Shown in pieces: positions 20,674 through 32,457 of a stretch of DNA of 64,000 nucleotides. The notes beneath the pieces were generated by a model, which searched no databases, was not told the DNA's origin, and was given only the letters and a program-made list of their open reading frames with translations. The stretch is from contig CP136061.1 in assembly GCA_032622095.1 (NCBI GenBank), positions 89,336,983-89,400,982 on the forward strand. Direction: 5' to 3'. The DNA is from Siphonodentalium dalli. Its lineage: Eukaryota > Mollusca > Scaphopoda > Gadilida > Siphonodentaliidae. Position 1 is the first letter of the stretch; each line of letters opens with the position of its first letter. Made by a program: the position numbers and the translations under genes.

Positions 20674-21304
20674 CCCTTTTATGACTGGAGCAGCGAAAAC
20701 CCTGTGCCAATGCATTCTATTATATATATCCATAGAGCGCCTCGCATATATAAGAGAATGCATTGGCTTAACAATATTTACCTTGATATTGTAAGCCAGT
20801 GCATACTCTTATATATGCAAGGCTCCCTATGGGAGACTCCCATATATAAGAGAATGCACTAGCACAGGGTCTTTAACCCTTTTAGTTCCAAGTCCGATTT
20901 TTGTATCAACCCATATACCCTGTGCCAATGCATTCTCTTATATATGCGAGTCTACAATTTTTTACAATTTTAATAAATTTTTCTTATATTCTACTCTCTT
21001 TCATTGCCAGACTTATTTTGTAGGTTTAGTGCCAGGGAATCTTACGTTTTTCATGGGCATCAAAATTATTACTATGAATACTTGGTGATAGTTTTGAGTT
21101 ATAACATGCCCCTAAGGTTTTATCCAGTTTGTTTTTAATTTCGCTATAGCATGCTTAAGCATACCCAAAAAAAATTCAACCCAAAAAAATCTAAAACTAT
21201 TTTTTTAGGGCCGATTTTACAGACCGTAAATTAGGGCCGATGAGATCGGCCCCTGGCACTGAAAGGGTTAATACTGCACCAGCGCAGCTCCCATCATGAA
21301 AGGG
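20674..21304. mobile_element. TTAA MITE (CATGA family), host of a nested element
   Basis: Left end CCCTTTTATGACTGGAGC (TTAA decayed to TTCA); right TTAA at 21305-21308. Double hairpins are present. Its own GTCTTTAATGCTGCACC segment is split at TTAA by the element at 20877. Confidence 0.82.
20877..21267. mobile_element. TTAA MITE, CCCTTT(C)AGT family, copy 3, nested
   Basis: TTAA at 20873-20876 and 21268-21271. Same right-half sequence as 14916 and 19033, with the cassette reduced to half a hairpin. Inserted into another TTAA MITE. Confidence 0.87.
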
Positions 21305-21388
21305 TTAACAGGGCTGTAAACATGTGTTAAAAACGTAAATAACCGCAACTGCAATCTCATTCAACAATATGTCAGTGATATTGAATGG

Positions 21389-21821
21389 CAAGCCTTGAAA
21401 TAGTGTGTCTGACATTTGCAGAAAGAGGTTCCCAGAGGGTGAGTTTAGTGACACTATCCTCCACTGCGGGCTAGCATCACCAAATTCACACTCTGGGAAC
21501 CTCATTCTGCTTAGGCCTCAACTGATATGGGAGACCTAGGATAAGATTGAAGTTCCCCAGTTGAAGTTGGTGATGTTCACCCATTAGCACCTTGATTGTG
21601 CATTTTATCTTCTGAAAATTAGGGGATATACATGTAGAAACTGAAGAGAAGGGAAAATGTAACTAAAAACAATGTTAATTTGAGACATCCCAGATATTGA
21701 GGCCTAAGCAGAATGAGGTCCTCAGAGGATGAATTTAGTGATGGCCCGCTGTGCGGATCACTAAATTCACCCTCTGGGGACCTCATTCTACAAATGTCAG
21801 ATCATGCTATTTTGAGGCTTG
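21389..21821. mobile_element. hAT-like double-hairpin MITE, copy 5
   Basis: Target duplication TTGAATGG (21381-21388) / TTGATTAG (21822-21829), 6 of 8. Ends CAAGCCTTGAAATAG and TATTTTGAGGCTTG; two hairpins and a ~180-bp core. Confidence 0.78.
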
Positions 21822-22104
21822 TTGATTAGGGAATTTTGGACATAATAAATCACAAGTGATCTATCAATAATTTTTTTACGGACATCTGATTAAGTGAAAT
21901 ATTGGCTGCACAGCCCACATGCAACTGAAATTAGACCTGGAGCCAGCCGATGCGGAGGTGGAATAATACTTCATTGACGTGTGACCCAGAAATATAAAAA
22001 TAAAATATGAAATCCAGCGCGCATATGTTTAAAACTTTTTTGACGTGAGAAACAGTGAGAAATGGGAAATCAACTTTGCATGCCTTAAGTTTGTGGTGTG
22101 TTCC

Positions 22105-22458
22105 TAAGTGAATGTTCAGACGACCACGTTTCAATCGTAAGTGGAAGGATTTCCGTCATAGGAAGTAACCGGTAGTTGGACTGCGCATGCTCACGTCAAT
22201 ATCGCAAGTCAAAAAATTATTTTAGATTCAAAATTGAGGCATATCCTTGGATACCTCCACTTGCGATGTAATTGCAGATGTGTGTAAGTAAAAATCATAG
22301 CTCGAAATATCGTAGGGTAGTCAATCACATGCTTATGAACAACCTACAATATCATCATGCATGACAACATCGCAATCGTATGAACAAACTATCCATGATT
22401 TTGTCAGGCCCGATTCCTCCACTTACGATTGAATCGCGGTCATCTGAACGTTCACTAA
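22105..22458. mobile_element. TAAGTGAATGTTCAGA inverted-repeat MITE
   Basis: Left TAAGTGAATGTTCAGACGACC..TTTCAATCGTAAGTGGA is inverted at the right as CCACTTACGATTGAA..GTCATCTGAACGTTCACTAAG. About 354 bp; a further CCTCCACTTGCGA lies inside. Confidence 0.6.
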
Positions 22459-22738
22459 GTTTAAACTATAAATCTATACATTACTCAAATTGGTTGTACA
22501 GATAGATGTGCTATGCATAAAGATGAATATACTTAGGCTAGTGGTGCATATATTGTAGCATTACATTTACTATATCGAGGATAGCGGTGTGCCCAGTTTA
22601 TTATTGATAATTTGTGCATATGTTGAAGAAAATGATTTCTACTAAATTTGATATCAATCAAATGAAAATCAGTTTTCTTTAAAATGTTAGCTACTGAAAT
22701 CATTCTATATTCTCACTAGACACTGATCTTGCATTTAA
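22459..22738. other. Unassigned sequence
   Basis: Nothing recognised. Confidence 0.3.
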
Positions 22739-23659
22739 AGATACATAATCGGATTTGATGCCCATAAACTACTATTTCTTTGGCTTCGGGTGTAATAAAT
22801 ATTTTAATTGAATCGAGGAACCCACCCCTCAAAGCTCAGAGTGATCAGATTTCGATTTTTGAATTCTGTTATTTTTCACCACCTGGAATATTTGGCGGCC
22901 TGGCAAATATTCAGCTGACTTCTTCAAGAAATAGTACAGACAGGCACAGACGCCGTTACGAGAGGTCATGCAAGGTCACTGCTCGATATACCATCAGCTC
23001 ATCAGTGTCAACCGGAAATTAATTAAGAATTAAAAGACAATGAAAAGTATCGCCATCAACAAGAATACTGTACATGTACATAATACTTATTTAGGAATAG
23101 GTAACCATGTTTTATTCATGCAAATAGACAAGTTATATGGCACCACGCTGGTTACATGTGGAATTACTATGTGTTGACGTTTGTGATAACACGCATTCGA
23201 GAATACCAATTTGACGTGGAATCACCATATATGGAAGATGTAAACCACACCCACTCATCCTCCAAATTGCCAAGAAACTCTGTTATTATATGACTTTTCA
23301 GCAAATACAGTAATGCCGTAAATAAACGACCCCTTAACCACAGCAGAATTATTGGTAACTTTTCAGGATTTAGTCGAAAATATGGCTTGTTGCCATTCAT
23401 CGGAAAGCTCTCGGTGAGAGCTTTCCGATGAATGGTAACAAGCCTTATTTCCGACTAAATCGTGAAAAATATTACCCATAATTCTGCTGTGGTTAAGGGG
23501 TCGATTATTTAGGGCATTACTGTATGATATCGTGATTGGTATTGTTGTGAGTATTTATTGGTAATAAACTAATTTGGATAACTAAATCAGCTTTTGGTGA
23601 TATTCCGTTGTTGTAACTGGATGATATGGGGCCCGGCCATCAAATCGGATTATGTATCT
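22739..23659. mobile_element. TTAA element, AGATACATAATCGG family
   Basis: TTAA at 22735-22738 and 23660-23663; ends AGATACATAATCGGATTTGA and its complement TCAAATCGGATTATGTATCT. Contains the TTTGGCTTCGG...TCGAGGAACCCA block shared with 1743 and 6350. Carries a nested TA-flanked MITE (23308). Confidence 0.78.
23308..23522. mobile_element. TA-flanked palindromic MITE, copy 4
   Basis: TA on both sides; full-length palindrome of 215 bp, ends CAGTAATGCCGTAAATAA / TTATTTAGGGCATTACTG. Nested in the TTAA element. Confidence 0.87.
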
Positions 23660-23796
23660 TTAATCTATTTACTAGTAATCCTCTTAAACCACCAACTTTA
23701 GCATTGAAATCACCGAAAAAATGCTGGTTATATTTCTGTGAAGAATACAAAGACTCCAGTGGCCAGAATCTTCTGTTAGAATAGCAGAGTCATTTT

Positions 23797-24051
23797 CAAG
23801 CCTTGAAATAGCGTGTCTGTCATTTGCAGAATGAGGTCCCCAGAGGGTGAATTTAGTGATGCTACCCCGCATAGCAGGCTAGCATCACCAAATTCACCCT
23901 ATGGGAACCTCATTCTGCTGAGGTGTAAGCAGAATGAGGTCCCCAGAGGGTGAATTTGGTGATGCTAGCCCACTATGCGGGGTAGCATCACTAAATTCAC
24001 CCTCTGGGGACCTCATTCTGCAAATGACAGACACACAAATTTCAAGGCTTG
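23797..24051. mobile_element. hAT-like double-hairpin MITE, compact form
   Basis: Target duplication GTCATTTT (23789-23796) / GTCCTTTT (24052-24059). The two hairpins lie almost back to back, separated only by GCTGAGGTGTAAGC, without the AT-rich core. Same form at 41706 and 43633. Confidence 0.85.
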
Positions 24052-24149
24052 GTCCTTTTTGGTGGTGAATCCTTGGGAATAGAGTGGTGACGAAACTCCA
24101 GAATCTGAAACAAGATAAAAAGATGATTGCAATAACGACAAATCATTGA

Positions 24150-24330
24150 TGGCAGGGATGGGTCAATTAATTGCCCAAAATAATTAATTACAATTACAAT
24201 TACTTCAAAACATTTCAATTAAAAATACAATTACAATTACTTTCAAAACGCACAGTAATTAATTAAAATTACAATTAATTGGCAATGTGATTAATCACTT
24301 TTCAATTACTTTAATGGTACTTTCAACTTT
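24150..24330. repeat. AT-rich (ATTACAATTA) repeat
   Basis: Many AATTACAATTAC / GTAATTAATTAAAATTAC phrases in both orientations; low-complexity or the worn end of an unknown element. Confidence 0.5.
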
Positions 24331-25320
24331 CTCAGATGTTTCATTGTGAATGGTTAAGTAAATAAAAAGCTAGTCACCGAGTACATACCAGAACTTACTA
24401 TTTTATTATAATAAGATTTCACTACATGTAAATGACACGCACGCATGCAACAAGAAATCAACTATGATATTTACCAGATAACCTGTGTGGGTGGAGTCAA
24501 TTGTTGAATACAGTACATCAAATTGATGGGCTTCTAAAACATTATGAAAAGTTGACTTATGTCTCCCACAGTTAACACCCAAGTCACTGTCCTTTGTCTC
24601 CACAGACATTCAGTTCACTAATTAATTACTACTACTCATTCACACTTCAGCATACCTTCACTCACGCAATACAATAATCCTCTCTAACATCTCACTGCAC
24701 TCTTATGACCTTACACACAATCTATAAACATTTAACCCCTCAGACTATGAGTTGTACCTGCCTTTTTCGTGCAAAATACTTTGCAGTACTTAGTGTTGAA
24801 ACGATTATGGGTTTTCAGAAGTCGACATGAGAAGTCGACTACAAGTATATTAGTTAAACCCCATCTCCTGGTGACATGATTGACAACGGAATGTCTTTTC
24901 AAACAATATTTTGAAAACTGTTATTTGTAATTTTATGACTGATTATATTTCATAAATATGTCATTAAGGCCCTTACAGATAGCGATGCGACCCAACGCGA
25001 ATGACGTGTACATGAATAATGCGAGCGTTGTGATTTCTGCTTCAATGGCGCCAAAATATTCTCGTGGAAATTCTGTCATCTCATGTTGGGGGTCGATTAT
25101 CTCGTTTGTCTTCAAATGGCAACTAGGCAGCAAATCATCACATATAGTAAATACGTGGTAATTTTCCACAAGTGACTGTAGGCTCATTAGTCCAACACAT
25201 GTCGAGTCAATGGCACTGAAATAGTCTTTTGAATGCAATGTCCATCCATATTCATGTTCTGTGTGTGTTTATATCATGCAGAGTCTTATTATATAATACT
25301 TCATCTATTATATATTTTGA
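24331..25320. other. Intergenic, no gene recognised
   Basis: A 101-codon minus-strand frame (24933-25238) has no recognisable domain. GGCCCTTACAGATAGCGATGCG at 24969 looks like a transposon end, but I found no partner. Confidence 0.3.
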
Positions 25321-25324
25321 AAGA

Positions 25325-26163
25325 TCTGTGTGTGTGTTTGTTTGTGTGTGTGTGTGTTTGAAATCGATGGACTCGAAAACGACTAAGCCAATTTCGATGA
25401 AATTTGGTATTTGGATGTGTTTTCGGCCGGAGACGAACATAGGCATATTTATTTGTCCGTGCGAGGTCAACTTTTCACGTGCGGAGGTCAAATCTATTTT
25501 TATGCCGTTTTTGCGCTAATATATTTCAGTTCGGTGCTCACAAATCGATTCGATATAGCGCGAATAATAAATTGCCAGTCATATAATTTGCACGGTTAGA
25601 ATCTGTGTGGCTTCATCTTTCCAACGATATATAATATGTATGTATCCGTTTTAGTTATCTGCCTCAATTATTAGGTACAAGTGGTACGATGCTTTTATCG
25701 GGATAAAATCAATGCGTAATTTCTATGACGTCGTCAGAGGTCATAAAGTTAGATTACGTTAACTCTCACCCTGCCAATGCATTTGACTGTGTCGCGTTAA
25801 CTCATCACCGGCCGAGGTATCCGCAAATGACATTGGGCTATATATCTCGGAAACGGGTGTAGCTATCGACTTGAAATTTGGTATGTGAATGTATCTTGCC
25901 CCGGATACCAATTTTATCGGGTCGCCGAGCACGTGCGACGCCAGCTTCGCGCATGCGCAGACGAGATCTCGGAAACGGGTTGAGATATTGACTTTAAATT
26001 TGGTATGTGAATGTATCTTGCCCCGGATACGAATTTTATCGGGTCGCCGAGCACGTGCGACACCAGCTTCGCGCATGCGCAGACCAGATCTAGGAAACGG
26101 GTGGAGCAATCGACTTGAAATTTGGTTTTTGAATAGCCCGGACGAAGTCGGGTCACCTTCTAG
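25325..26163. mobile_element. Helitron-like non-autonomous element
   Basis: The 3' end has a hairpin (CCCGGAC-GAA-GTCGGG, 26137-26152) followed by TCACCTT and CTAG (26160-26163) before a T. That is the Helitron pattern (hairpin, then CTRR, insertion before T). The 5' end is probably at ATCTGTGTGTGTG. Inside are about 2.5 tandem 122-bp units (CTCGGAAACGGGT at 25846, 25968, 26090). No Rep/helicase sequence. Confidence 0.7.
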
Positions 26164-26609
26164 TACTTTATATTTCCGCTATATTATGTTGAATTTGAAG
26201 TAGCTATTCTGTGAGCAACGAATGAACTTGGCAATGTTGGTGGACTCTACATCTGGTGACTTCTATCTGATAGTACATGAGCTAGTAATTATTGTTATAT
26301 GTGTTCCCGGATCTAGGATACACTTCCTTTCCCCAGTGATTGTAATGATAGGTTAATTGTATAGATAAGCACAGCACGTCAAGATGTAAATGATATAGTA
26401 TAAGAATACACAAGCATAATTAACAAGATCATATTCTTAATTGGTTATGACTGGTAGCAACCATTGTATAAGTGAGGGAGGATCAAACCAGTATCATTCT
26501 ATAGTAAACAATAGTATGATACACATCATAGACAAGGGATTCATGGTATCTCAGACCTTATTTGGATGCATGATGCACCATACGTTGGAATAACTACTCG
26601 TGTCAAGAA
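26164..26609. other. Unassigned sequence
   Basis: Nothing recognised. Confidence 0.3.
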
Positions 26610-26979
26610 ATAATATTTTTTTACCCAAAATATATATCTCCTATAATAAATATCTTGGACACTGAATGAACTAATGGTTATATATTTCTTGCTTGCAAGA
26701 ACATAGAAGTCGTTTTAAAAATCGGTACGGATTACCTACAGTACGCGCACTGTCAAACCTAAACAACTTTACCTCTGGACCAATCATGTGAGTCCTTTCG
26801 CTATAGAAGCGAATGACAAGTAAGAATTCGATCCTTTTTAATTTCTTCCTCCTGTGTGTTCGATACGTTTGACCGAGTGCGCGGGGCGGGAATGTTGAAC
26901 CCAACTGGGAGGGCCCTTAGTGTTCAGTGTCCAATATATTTATTATAGGAGATACATATTTTGGGTAAAAAAATATTAT
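26610..26979. mobile_element. 370-bp inverted-repeat element abutting the 5.5-kb element
   Basis: Left arm ATAATATTTTTTTACCCAAAA..ATCTCCTATAATAAATAT is inverted at 26925-26979. Its left ~200 bp (TTGGACACTGAATGAACTAA through GGATCGAATTC) also matches, inverted, the right arm of the large element (32240-32450). It may therefore be a deletion derivative of it, or its displaced left end. Confidence 0.65.
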
Positions 26980-27509
26980 ATCTCCTTCAAATATATCTTG
27001 GACACTGAATGAACTAATGGTTATAATTAGAATTCTTGAAGAGGAGGAGGCCACGAGGCAGATAATCCGACTATGTCCATGAAACCCGCCTGCTGAAGCA
27101 GAAAAGACCGGCATCCTGTACCAAAAAGATTTCTTGGTAGACATGTGCCAAAAAATAGATCATTGTGTCCCATATGCAGTAGCTCAGATAAACCCAAAAC
27201 AACTGAGCCTCCTAAAAGGTAACAACACGTACCTCATGTGCCCTAATAATCACAGGGTGAAGGTGTCCAGGACAAACATTGGTCATAGGCAAGGGAAATA
27301 ACTCATTCGTTCATGTTCCTAATAGGATAAAGGAACCTACCCCCCCCCCCCCCACCCCTTAGAGGATGAAGCAGCACTAGCACGACCGGCCCACAAGACA
27401 TGCAAAAGGGGCACCGAGGGGAAAACACGGTTATGACACCCCCCCCCCCAGAAACGCCGAATCAATGCTCATAATGGATCTCGCAAAATGAGTCAATGCT
27501 CAGTGCGGT

Positions 27510-28439
27510 TAGTCCAAGTCTTCTCGTACTAAAACTAGCTAAGATTTTGGGATGGAGATGCTAGTGTTTAGTCCGAGTTCCAGGCCCATGCATTCCTATG
27601 ACACGAGTTACGCCCAGGATCTGTGGCGGGAATCTGTGGTGTATTTTACTCGATTTACCTAACAAAGCAATACATGATGCTATATACATCGGAAAGAGTG
27701 ACATCTTATGGTCATAATGGTGTATAATAATCTAACTTTAATGTTAAATTACACATAGAATATTCCGTTGATTGCCACAAACATCGTTGTTTTTTCTGTT
27801 TGTTTACTTAACTGAAAGCCGAACTCAGGTTCCGAAGAACTTCGGCATTGTCCGGTGTTTGTTTTGGCCGAGACGAATTTCGATACAAACAAAATGGCGG
27901 CCCCCATGATATTCTAATGCTCATTGTGTTTACACTGTTTTAAACTGTGAGATGGTTGTAATCCCCGTAATTTATTTAATGTATTACATTTATATCTTCA
28001 ATATGTATTTAATCTATGTATTTATTTATTTATTGTCACGTATAATTACGATTACAATGGAGAATTCACCGTGCGTGGTTGATTGAAAATCTACGGAATA
28101 TTTTCACCGGAAAATGCCGAACGCAGTTCGCAAGGTCAACTGAGTTCGCATACTTTAAAAAATATGTAAACACTGCGGCAAATGTTTCTTTTCACATTAA
28201 ATTACCGCTTTCAATTCACAACCGATGTGGGTTTCAGATCAAATAGCATGTCTTCTGCGGAAACTATCCGTTTATTGTCGCAATTGTGATATTTTATTTC
28301 ATATAATTGTGGTTTTATTTGAGTGGGTCACTAACGCTTAAGTCGTGTCATAGGAATGCATGGGCCTGGAACTCGGACTAAACACTAGCATCTCCATCCC
28401 AAAAGCTTAGCTAGTTTTAGTACGAGAAGACTTGGACTA
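27510..28439. mobile_element. hAT-type MITE nested in the 5.5-kb element
   Basis: Exact 8-bp duplication AGTGCGGT at 27502-27509 and 28440-28447. Near-perfect ~100-bp inverted ends starting TAGTCCAAGTCTTCTCGTAC, with a subterminal TTTAGTCCGAGTTCC. The 930-bp interior is non-coding. Confidence 0.9.
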
Positions 28440-28912
28440 AGTGCGGTATGACTAACTTGACAGTATTTTGAGCCCGACCGAGAGACCCAGGGGTGATATG
28501 ATAAACCGTTGGGCCCAGACCAATGGGGGGAACCAGGGATACACCAGGAAAACATGACTGAGTTGAGCTGATTATGTCCAGAGCACTGGGAATAATGTCC
28601 ATGGAAAATGTAGTGTACGGTCAACCAAGGAGAGGAACTGATACCGCTAATGGAACACTGTCTGATCATACGGCCAATTTGTGATGCAATGCACAGACCT
28701 GCATGGTTTCAAATTAATGTGGACCTGAGTTATCGTTAGTCAGGTGGTTGTATAGGTAACCTATACCGTAGGTTAGCAGAAAAGTTACACAAACGGTGAT
28801 AACACGACAACTGGTATTATCAAGCACCGATGGGCATGCGGCAATAATTGTTAAATGTCGCAAATAAGGTGAGAATCGGTGATCGGTAAATCGGATTAGA
28901 ATTAGAATCACG

Positions 28913-29210
28913 CCTGTCAAGTGATGTGAAACACTCTGTCAGAGTGAGAACATAGAATTGGAAAATATTCATGGTCAAAGTCGGTTCTGTGACAAATACT
29001 ATAACAAAATGGACTACATACAGGACGCATAGACACCAACGAGCGTAGTTCAGACGATAGTGTCTATGGAGCGGAACGGTCGAAAATCATGATATGTTCG
29101 GCTAAGTGAGTAGAAAGCTGTTCCCTGTGAGATATAGCACCCGCATACTAACTTATCAGGTTCACACCCACGATCAAGTCCATAATACGTCTAGGTTTGT
29201 CTCATAAAAG
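28913..29210. repeat. Old interspersed repeat shared with 36190-36530
   Basis: GAAACACTCT, TCTATGGAG, ATAGCACC, ACTAACTTATCAG and CAAGTCCATAATA occur in the same order at both places, with an insertion in the later copy. Unclassified. Confidence 0.55.
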
Positions 29211-29399
29211 CGGCCTAATCGTTGAATAAAAATCGAACAGATTTGAAGGCCCGAAACTATAAAGACAGGTCTCAACAACACCCGGAATACCCCGACGGGA
29301 TAAGAAGGGAGGTGATAATGGAGGCGAAATAAACTTATTCAGGAGCAGTTCCTGATTGTGGCACATAGCCAGAGCAATGGGATATGGCAGCAAGCAGAC

Positions 29400-31200
29400 T
29401 GACAGAGGAAACCTCAAAGTACAAAGAACGGAGGTAATAGTGCACTAAACACTCCATCGAATGATTGCAACTTGTCGGCAACAAGGAACAATGAGGTAGC
29501 CAAGGCAAGAAAGGGTTCGGAAAAAACGGTATGTGCCATGACAGATGAACCTGGATGGACTGAGGCAGGACCAGCGGTAGCTGCTGCAGAACATCCATCG
29601 CTGCGAAGGTGGTGGAAGCCGCGACTACAAATAGGAGACATGACCACCAACAGACTCCAAGCCTGCAGCGCAGGCTGAACCGAGTTGACAGAGGAAAATC
29701 CATTGTTGCCCGACTCTGTGAAGGTTGTGGAAGCTGCGACTACAAATAGAGGAGGCATGACCACCAACAGATTCCGAGCCTGCAGCGCAGGCTGTACCGA
29801 GTGGACAGAGGAAAAATCATTGTTTCCTGTCTCTGCGAAGGATGTGGAAGCCGCGACTACAAATAGAGGAGGCATGACCACCAACAGACTCCGAGCCTGC
29901 AGCGCAGGCTGTACCGAGTTGGCAGAGGAAAATCCATTGTTGACCGTCTCTGCGAAGGTTGTGGAAGCCGCGACTACAAATAGAGGAGGCATGACCACGA
30001 ACAGACCCTGAGCCTGCCGCGCAGGCTGTATCGAGTTGGCAGAGGAAAAATCGTCACACGTTGGTTTTTGTACTTGATATGTGGGCCCCATCCAGTCCTT
30101 CGGTTGTGGAAGACAGGCGTACTTCTCTGCAGATGGCTCAGGAGGCCGCGACCAATAAGGAGGAGGCATGTCCCGCACCCGACTCCAGCGGAGGCTCCAT
30201 GTAAATGGAGGAAGCAAGAGAAAGGCCATGTTTGTTCTTCCTTTTTCTGTGCTGTTAGTATCGTGCTGCTAATGCATGCAAAATTGTGTGCAATTGTTAT
30301 CCCAAGATCGAAGGACTGACCCATCCGAAATGACCCTCATGGAAGGCACTCGCGGATGGGCATGGCGAACTCGGACACGCATCAAACGCTGCCAAATCCA
30401 GGGGATGTTGCGACAGCACGTCCTCGTCTCTGAACAGCACCGTCCGTCCAGGAGATGGGGGAAAGGGGCAAGTATCCCGACCAGGTCTCCTGGTTTGATG
30501 AGGCAAAAATTCCAAAGCCTCGGAAAGGAAACTAAGTCTAAGTTCTGGCCTAGGAGCCCAAAAGAGGCCCAAAACTGTACAAAGCAAGGCCACACTGGTG
30601 GAGGAAAGAACACAGGTGAATAATAGGGATACATACCCACCCCAAAACCGGTAGAGACGGATGCCGGAAAAGACGTTGACGAATGGAGGACAGGTCAGAA
30701 CCCGTGCAGTCAAATCCCCTGGAGTGGAAGCAGTGGCAGTTGACACATTGAACTGCGTAGGCACCGGGCACCGGGATTGCGAGCTAAACGGACCACTGAT
30801 GTGGTAGCTGTAGCAAGTGGCCGGCTGGTGCAGCGATGGTGCGAACCCGGCGGAACTGGAGGCAGGACCAAGGGCAGCTGCACTTGGACCACCATCGCTG
30901 CCCTTCTCTGCGGGGGCTATGGACGCCGCGACCCTGAGGGAGGAGGCATGTCCACCAACCAACTCCAGCGGAGACTCCAAGTTAATGGAGGATGCAAGAG
31001 AAGGTGCCACGTCAGCAGAGGTGCCACGATCATTGAACTTGATAATCGATAGTCAATACGAGATTAGAATCGATGAAGCGTATCTAATAGCAAGGACAGA
31101 GGAAGTAGTGCATAATATTCACATGTGCATAATTTGTATCAGAAACCACCGAGACTGTCCTTCCCATGACAAAAAATACAGTTTTGTTGATTAGAAGGGT
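29400..31200. repeat. GC-rich 117-bp tandem repeat island with open frames
   Basis: Exact 117-bp spacing of GCGACTACAAATA at 29620, 29737, 29854 and 29971 (39 codons each), with more diverged units near 30139 and 30913. Because the period is a multiple of three, long frames persist on both strands: 271 codons on minus (29414-30229), repeats reading PLFVVAASTTFAE; 108 codons on plus (29685-30011), repeats reading VEAATTNRGGMTTNR. I recognise no domain and cannot tell whether either strand is translated. Base composition differs sharply from the AT-rich surroundings. Confidence 0.7.
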
Positions 31201-32200
31201 GTAATTGCACCGGTAATATAATTGTAAGTTGGGGTTATCTCAAATCAAAGGTCATTGTGTGATATACCCAAGTCCACTGACACTTTCACATGCCCATAAA
31301 TTAACGGAGATGGGAAATGTGCTAAATATATCTTCACATATTTTAATATTGATGGTGACCAGGTGGACAAGTGCAAATGGTGAATACCCGTGAATAGAAA
31401 ATTGCGAGAGCAATCGTTACTGTCTCGTGGGAAGGAGAGCCGGTAATGAGCATGATGCGTTACAAATATCTTTGCACGATCAACGATCGTTAACCTGTCC
31501 GTTGGATATTAAACTGTAAAACAGGGTATCCAATATGTCCGGTACTTTTTGACATCCGAAATAAAGAACTCAAGAGTAATCGCCGCCGAAAGTGGTAATT
31601 GAATATCGGCTGTATCAACGTTTCATCGATTATATGATCAATCGTGGCAAAGAGGGAAAAAGGAGGGAAAAAACATTACGAAGGTTTCATCGTAAAAGCA
31701 TTGAGCCTTATGTTCAATGTAGAGAGAAGAGGCAAGCCACACTGTGGCTATTTTATCTAGCATCCGTGAGGAAAATTATTGTAAAATATTGTAATGTAAA
31801 ATATTGGAAATTATTAAGTCCAATACATTGGGATAGGATTTTGTCAGGGACCAAACTCCAAACTGGAGCTTAGTGTAGACGCCAACACAATATTGCATCC
31901 AGTGCAGTGTTAAAAGAAACCCTACGAGAACCCGAATGACTCAAAAGAGCATCGGTTTATTGAATATTGTTTTATGCAAAAAACGATATTTGTGTGAAGT
32001 GATTCTCGTAAACAAAACAAAATTGAAATATTTGTTAATGAAATTATCCACCCACGGACCACTGTCATTAATAAGACAGTATTGTAGAATAAAAGATTGT
32101 TGAACAATTGTAAAACCGAATTCCGAAAATTGGAAAACACGTGCGTAGTGCACGAAATTAGGAAACAGCGCGGTTTCGTTCGCAATATCGTAAAGAGAAC
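31201..32200. other. Right interior of the 5.5-kb element, unassigned
   Basis: A 93-codon + frame rich in Lys/Arg (31592-31873) and a 113-codon - frame (31941-32282) have no recognised domain. Confidence 0.35.
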
Positions 32201-32457
32201 GTTCATTAAAAATGAACAGATGAAAGTTGCGACTTATCTTGCGACGTAGAAGAAATAAAAGGATCGAATTCTTACCTGTCATTCGCTTCTATAGCGAAAG
32301 GACTCACATGATTGGTCCAGAGGTAAAGTTGTTTAGGTTTGACAGTGCGCGTACTGTAGGTAATCCGTACCGATTTTTAAAACGACTTCTATGTTCTTGC
32401 AAGCAAGAAATATATAACCATTAGTTCATTCAGTGTCCAAGATATATTTGAAGGAGA

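Larger units (their letters stand above)
26981..32457. mobile_element. 5.5-kb TIR element (contains nested elements and a GC-rich repeat island)
   Basis: The inverted ends TCTCCTTCAAATATATCTTG and GACACTGAATGAACTAATGG at 26981-27023 match the complement of 32414-32457; TATA lies on both outer sides. With the neighbouring element the inverted arms reach ~200 bp. I found no transposase motif. It carries a nested hAT MITE (27510), a 117-bp tandem array and long, GC-rich open frames on both strands at 29400-31200. Possibly an autonomous element too diverged or decayed for me to recognise. Confidence 0.6.

Noticed and set aside
24933-25238. 101-codon minus-strand frame
   Set aside because: No recognised motif; nearby GGCCCTTACAGATAGCGATG looks like transposon end sequence.
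27341-27356. Poly-C runs (also 7963 and 27441) as regulatory G-quadruplexes
   Set aside because: Simple homopolymer tracts; length is also prone to sequencing error, and no promoter context is seen.
31592-31873. Lys/Arg-rich 93-codon frame as a transposase
   Set aside because: No catalytic DDE/DDD spacing or zinc finger visible; too short.
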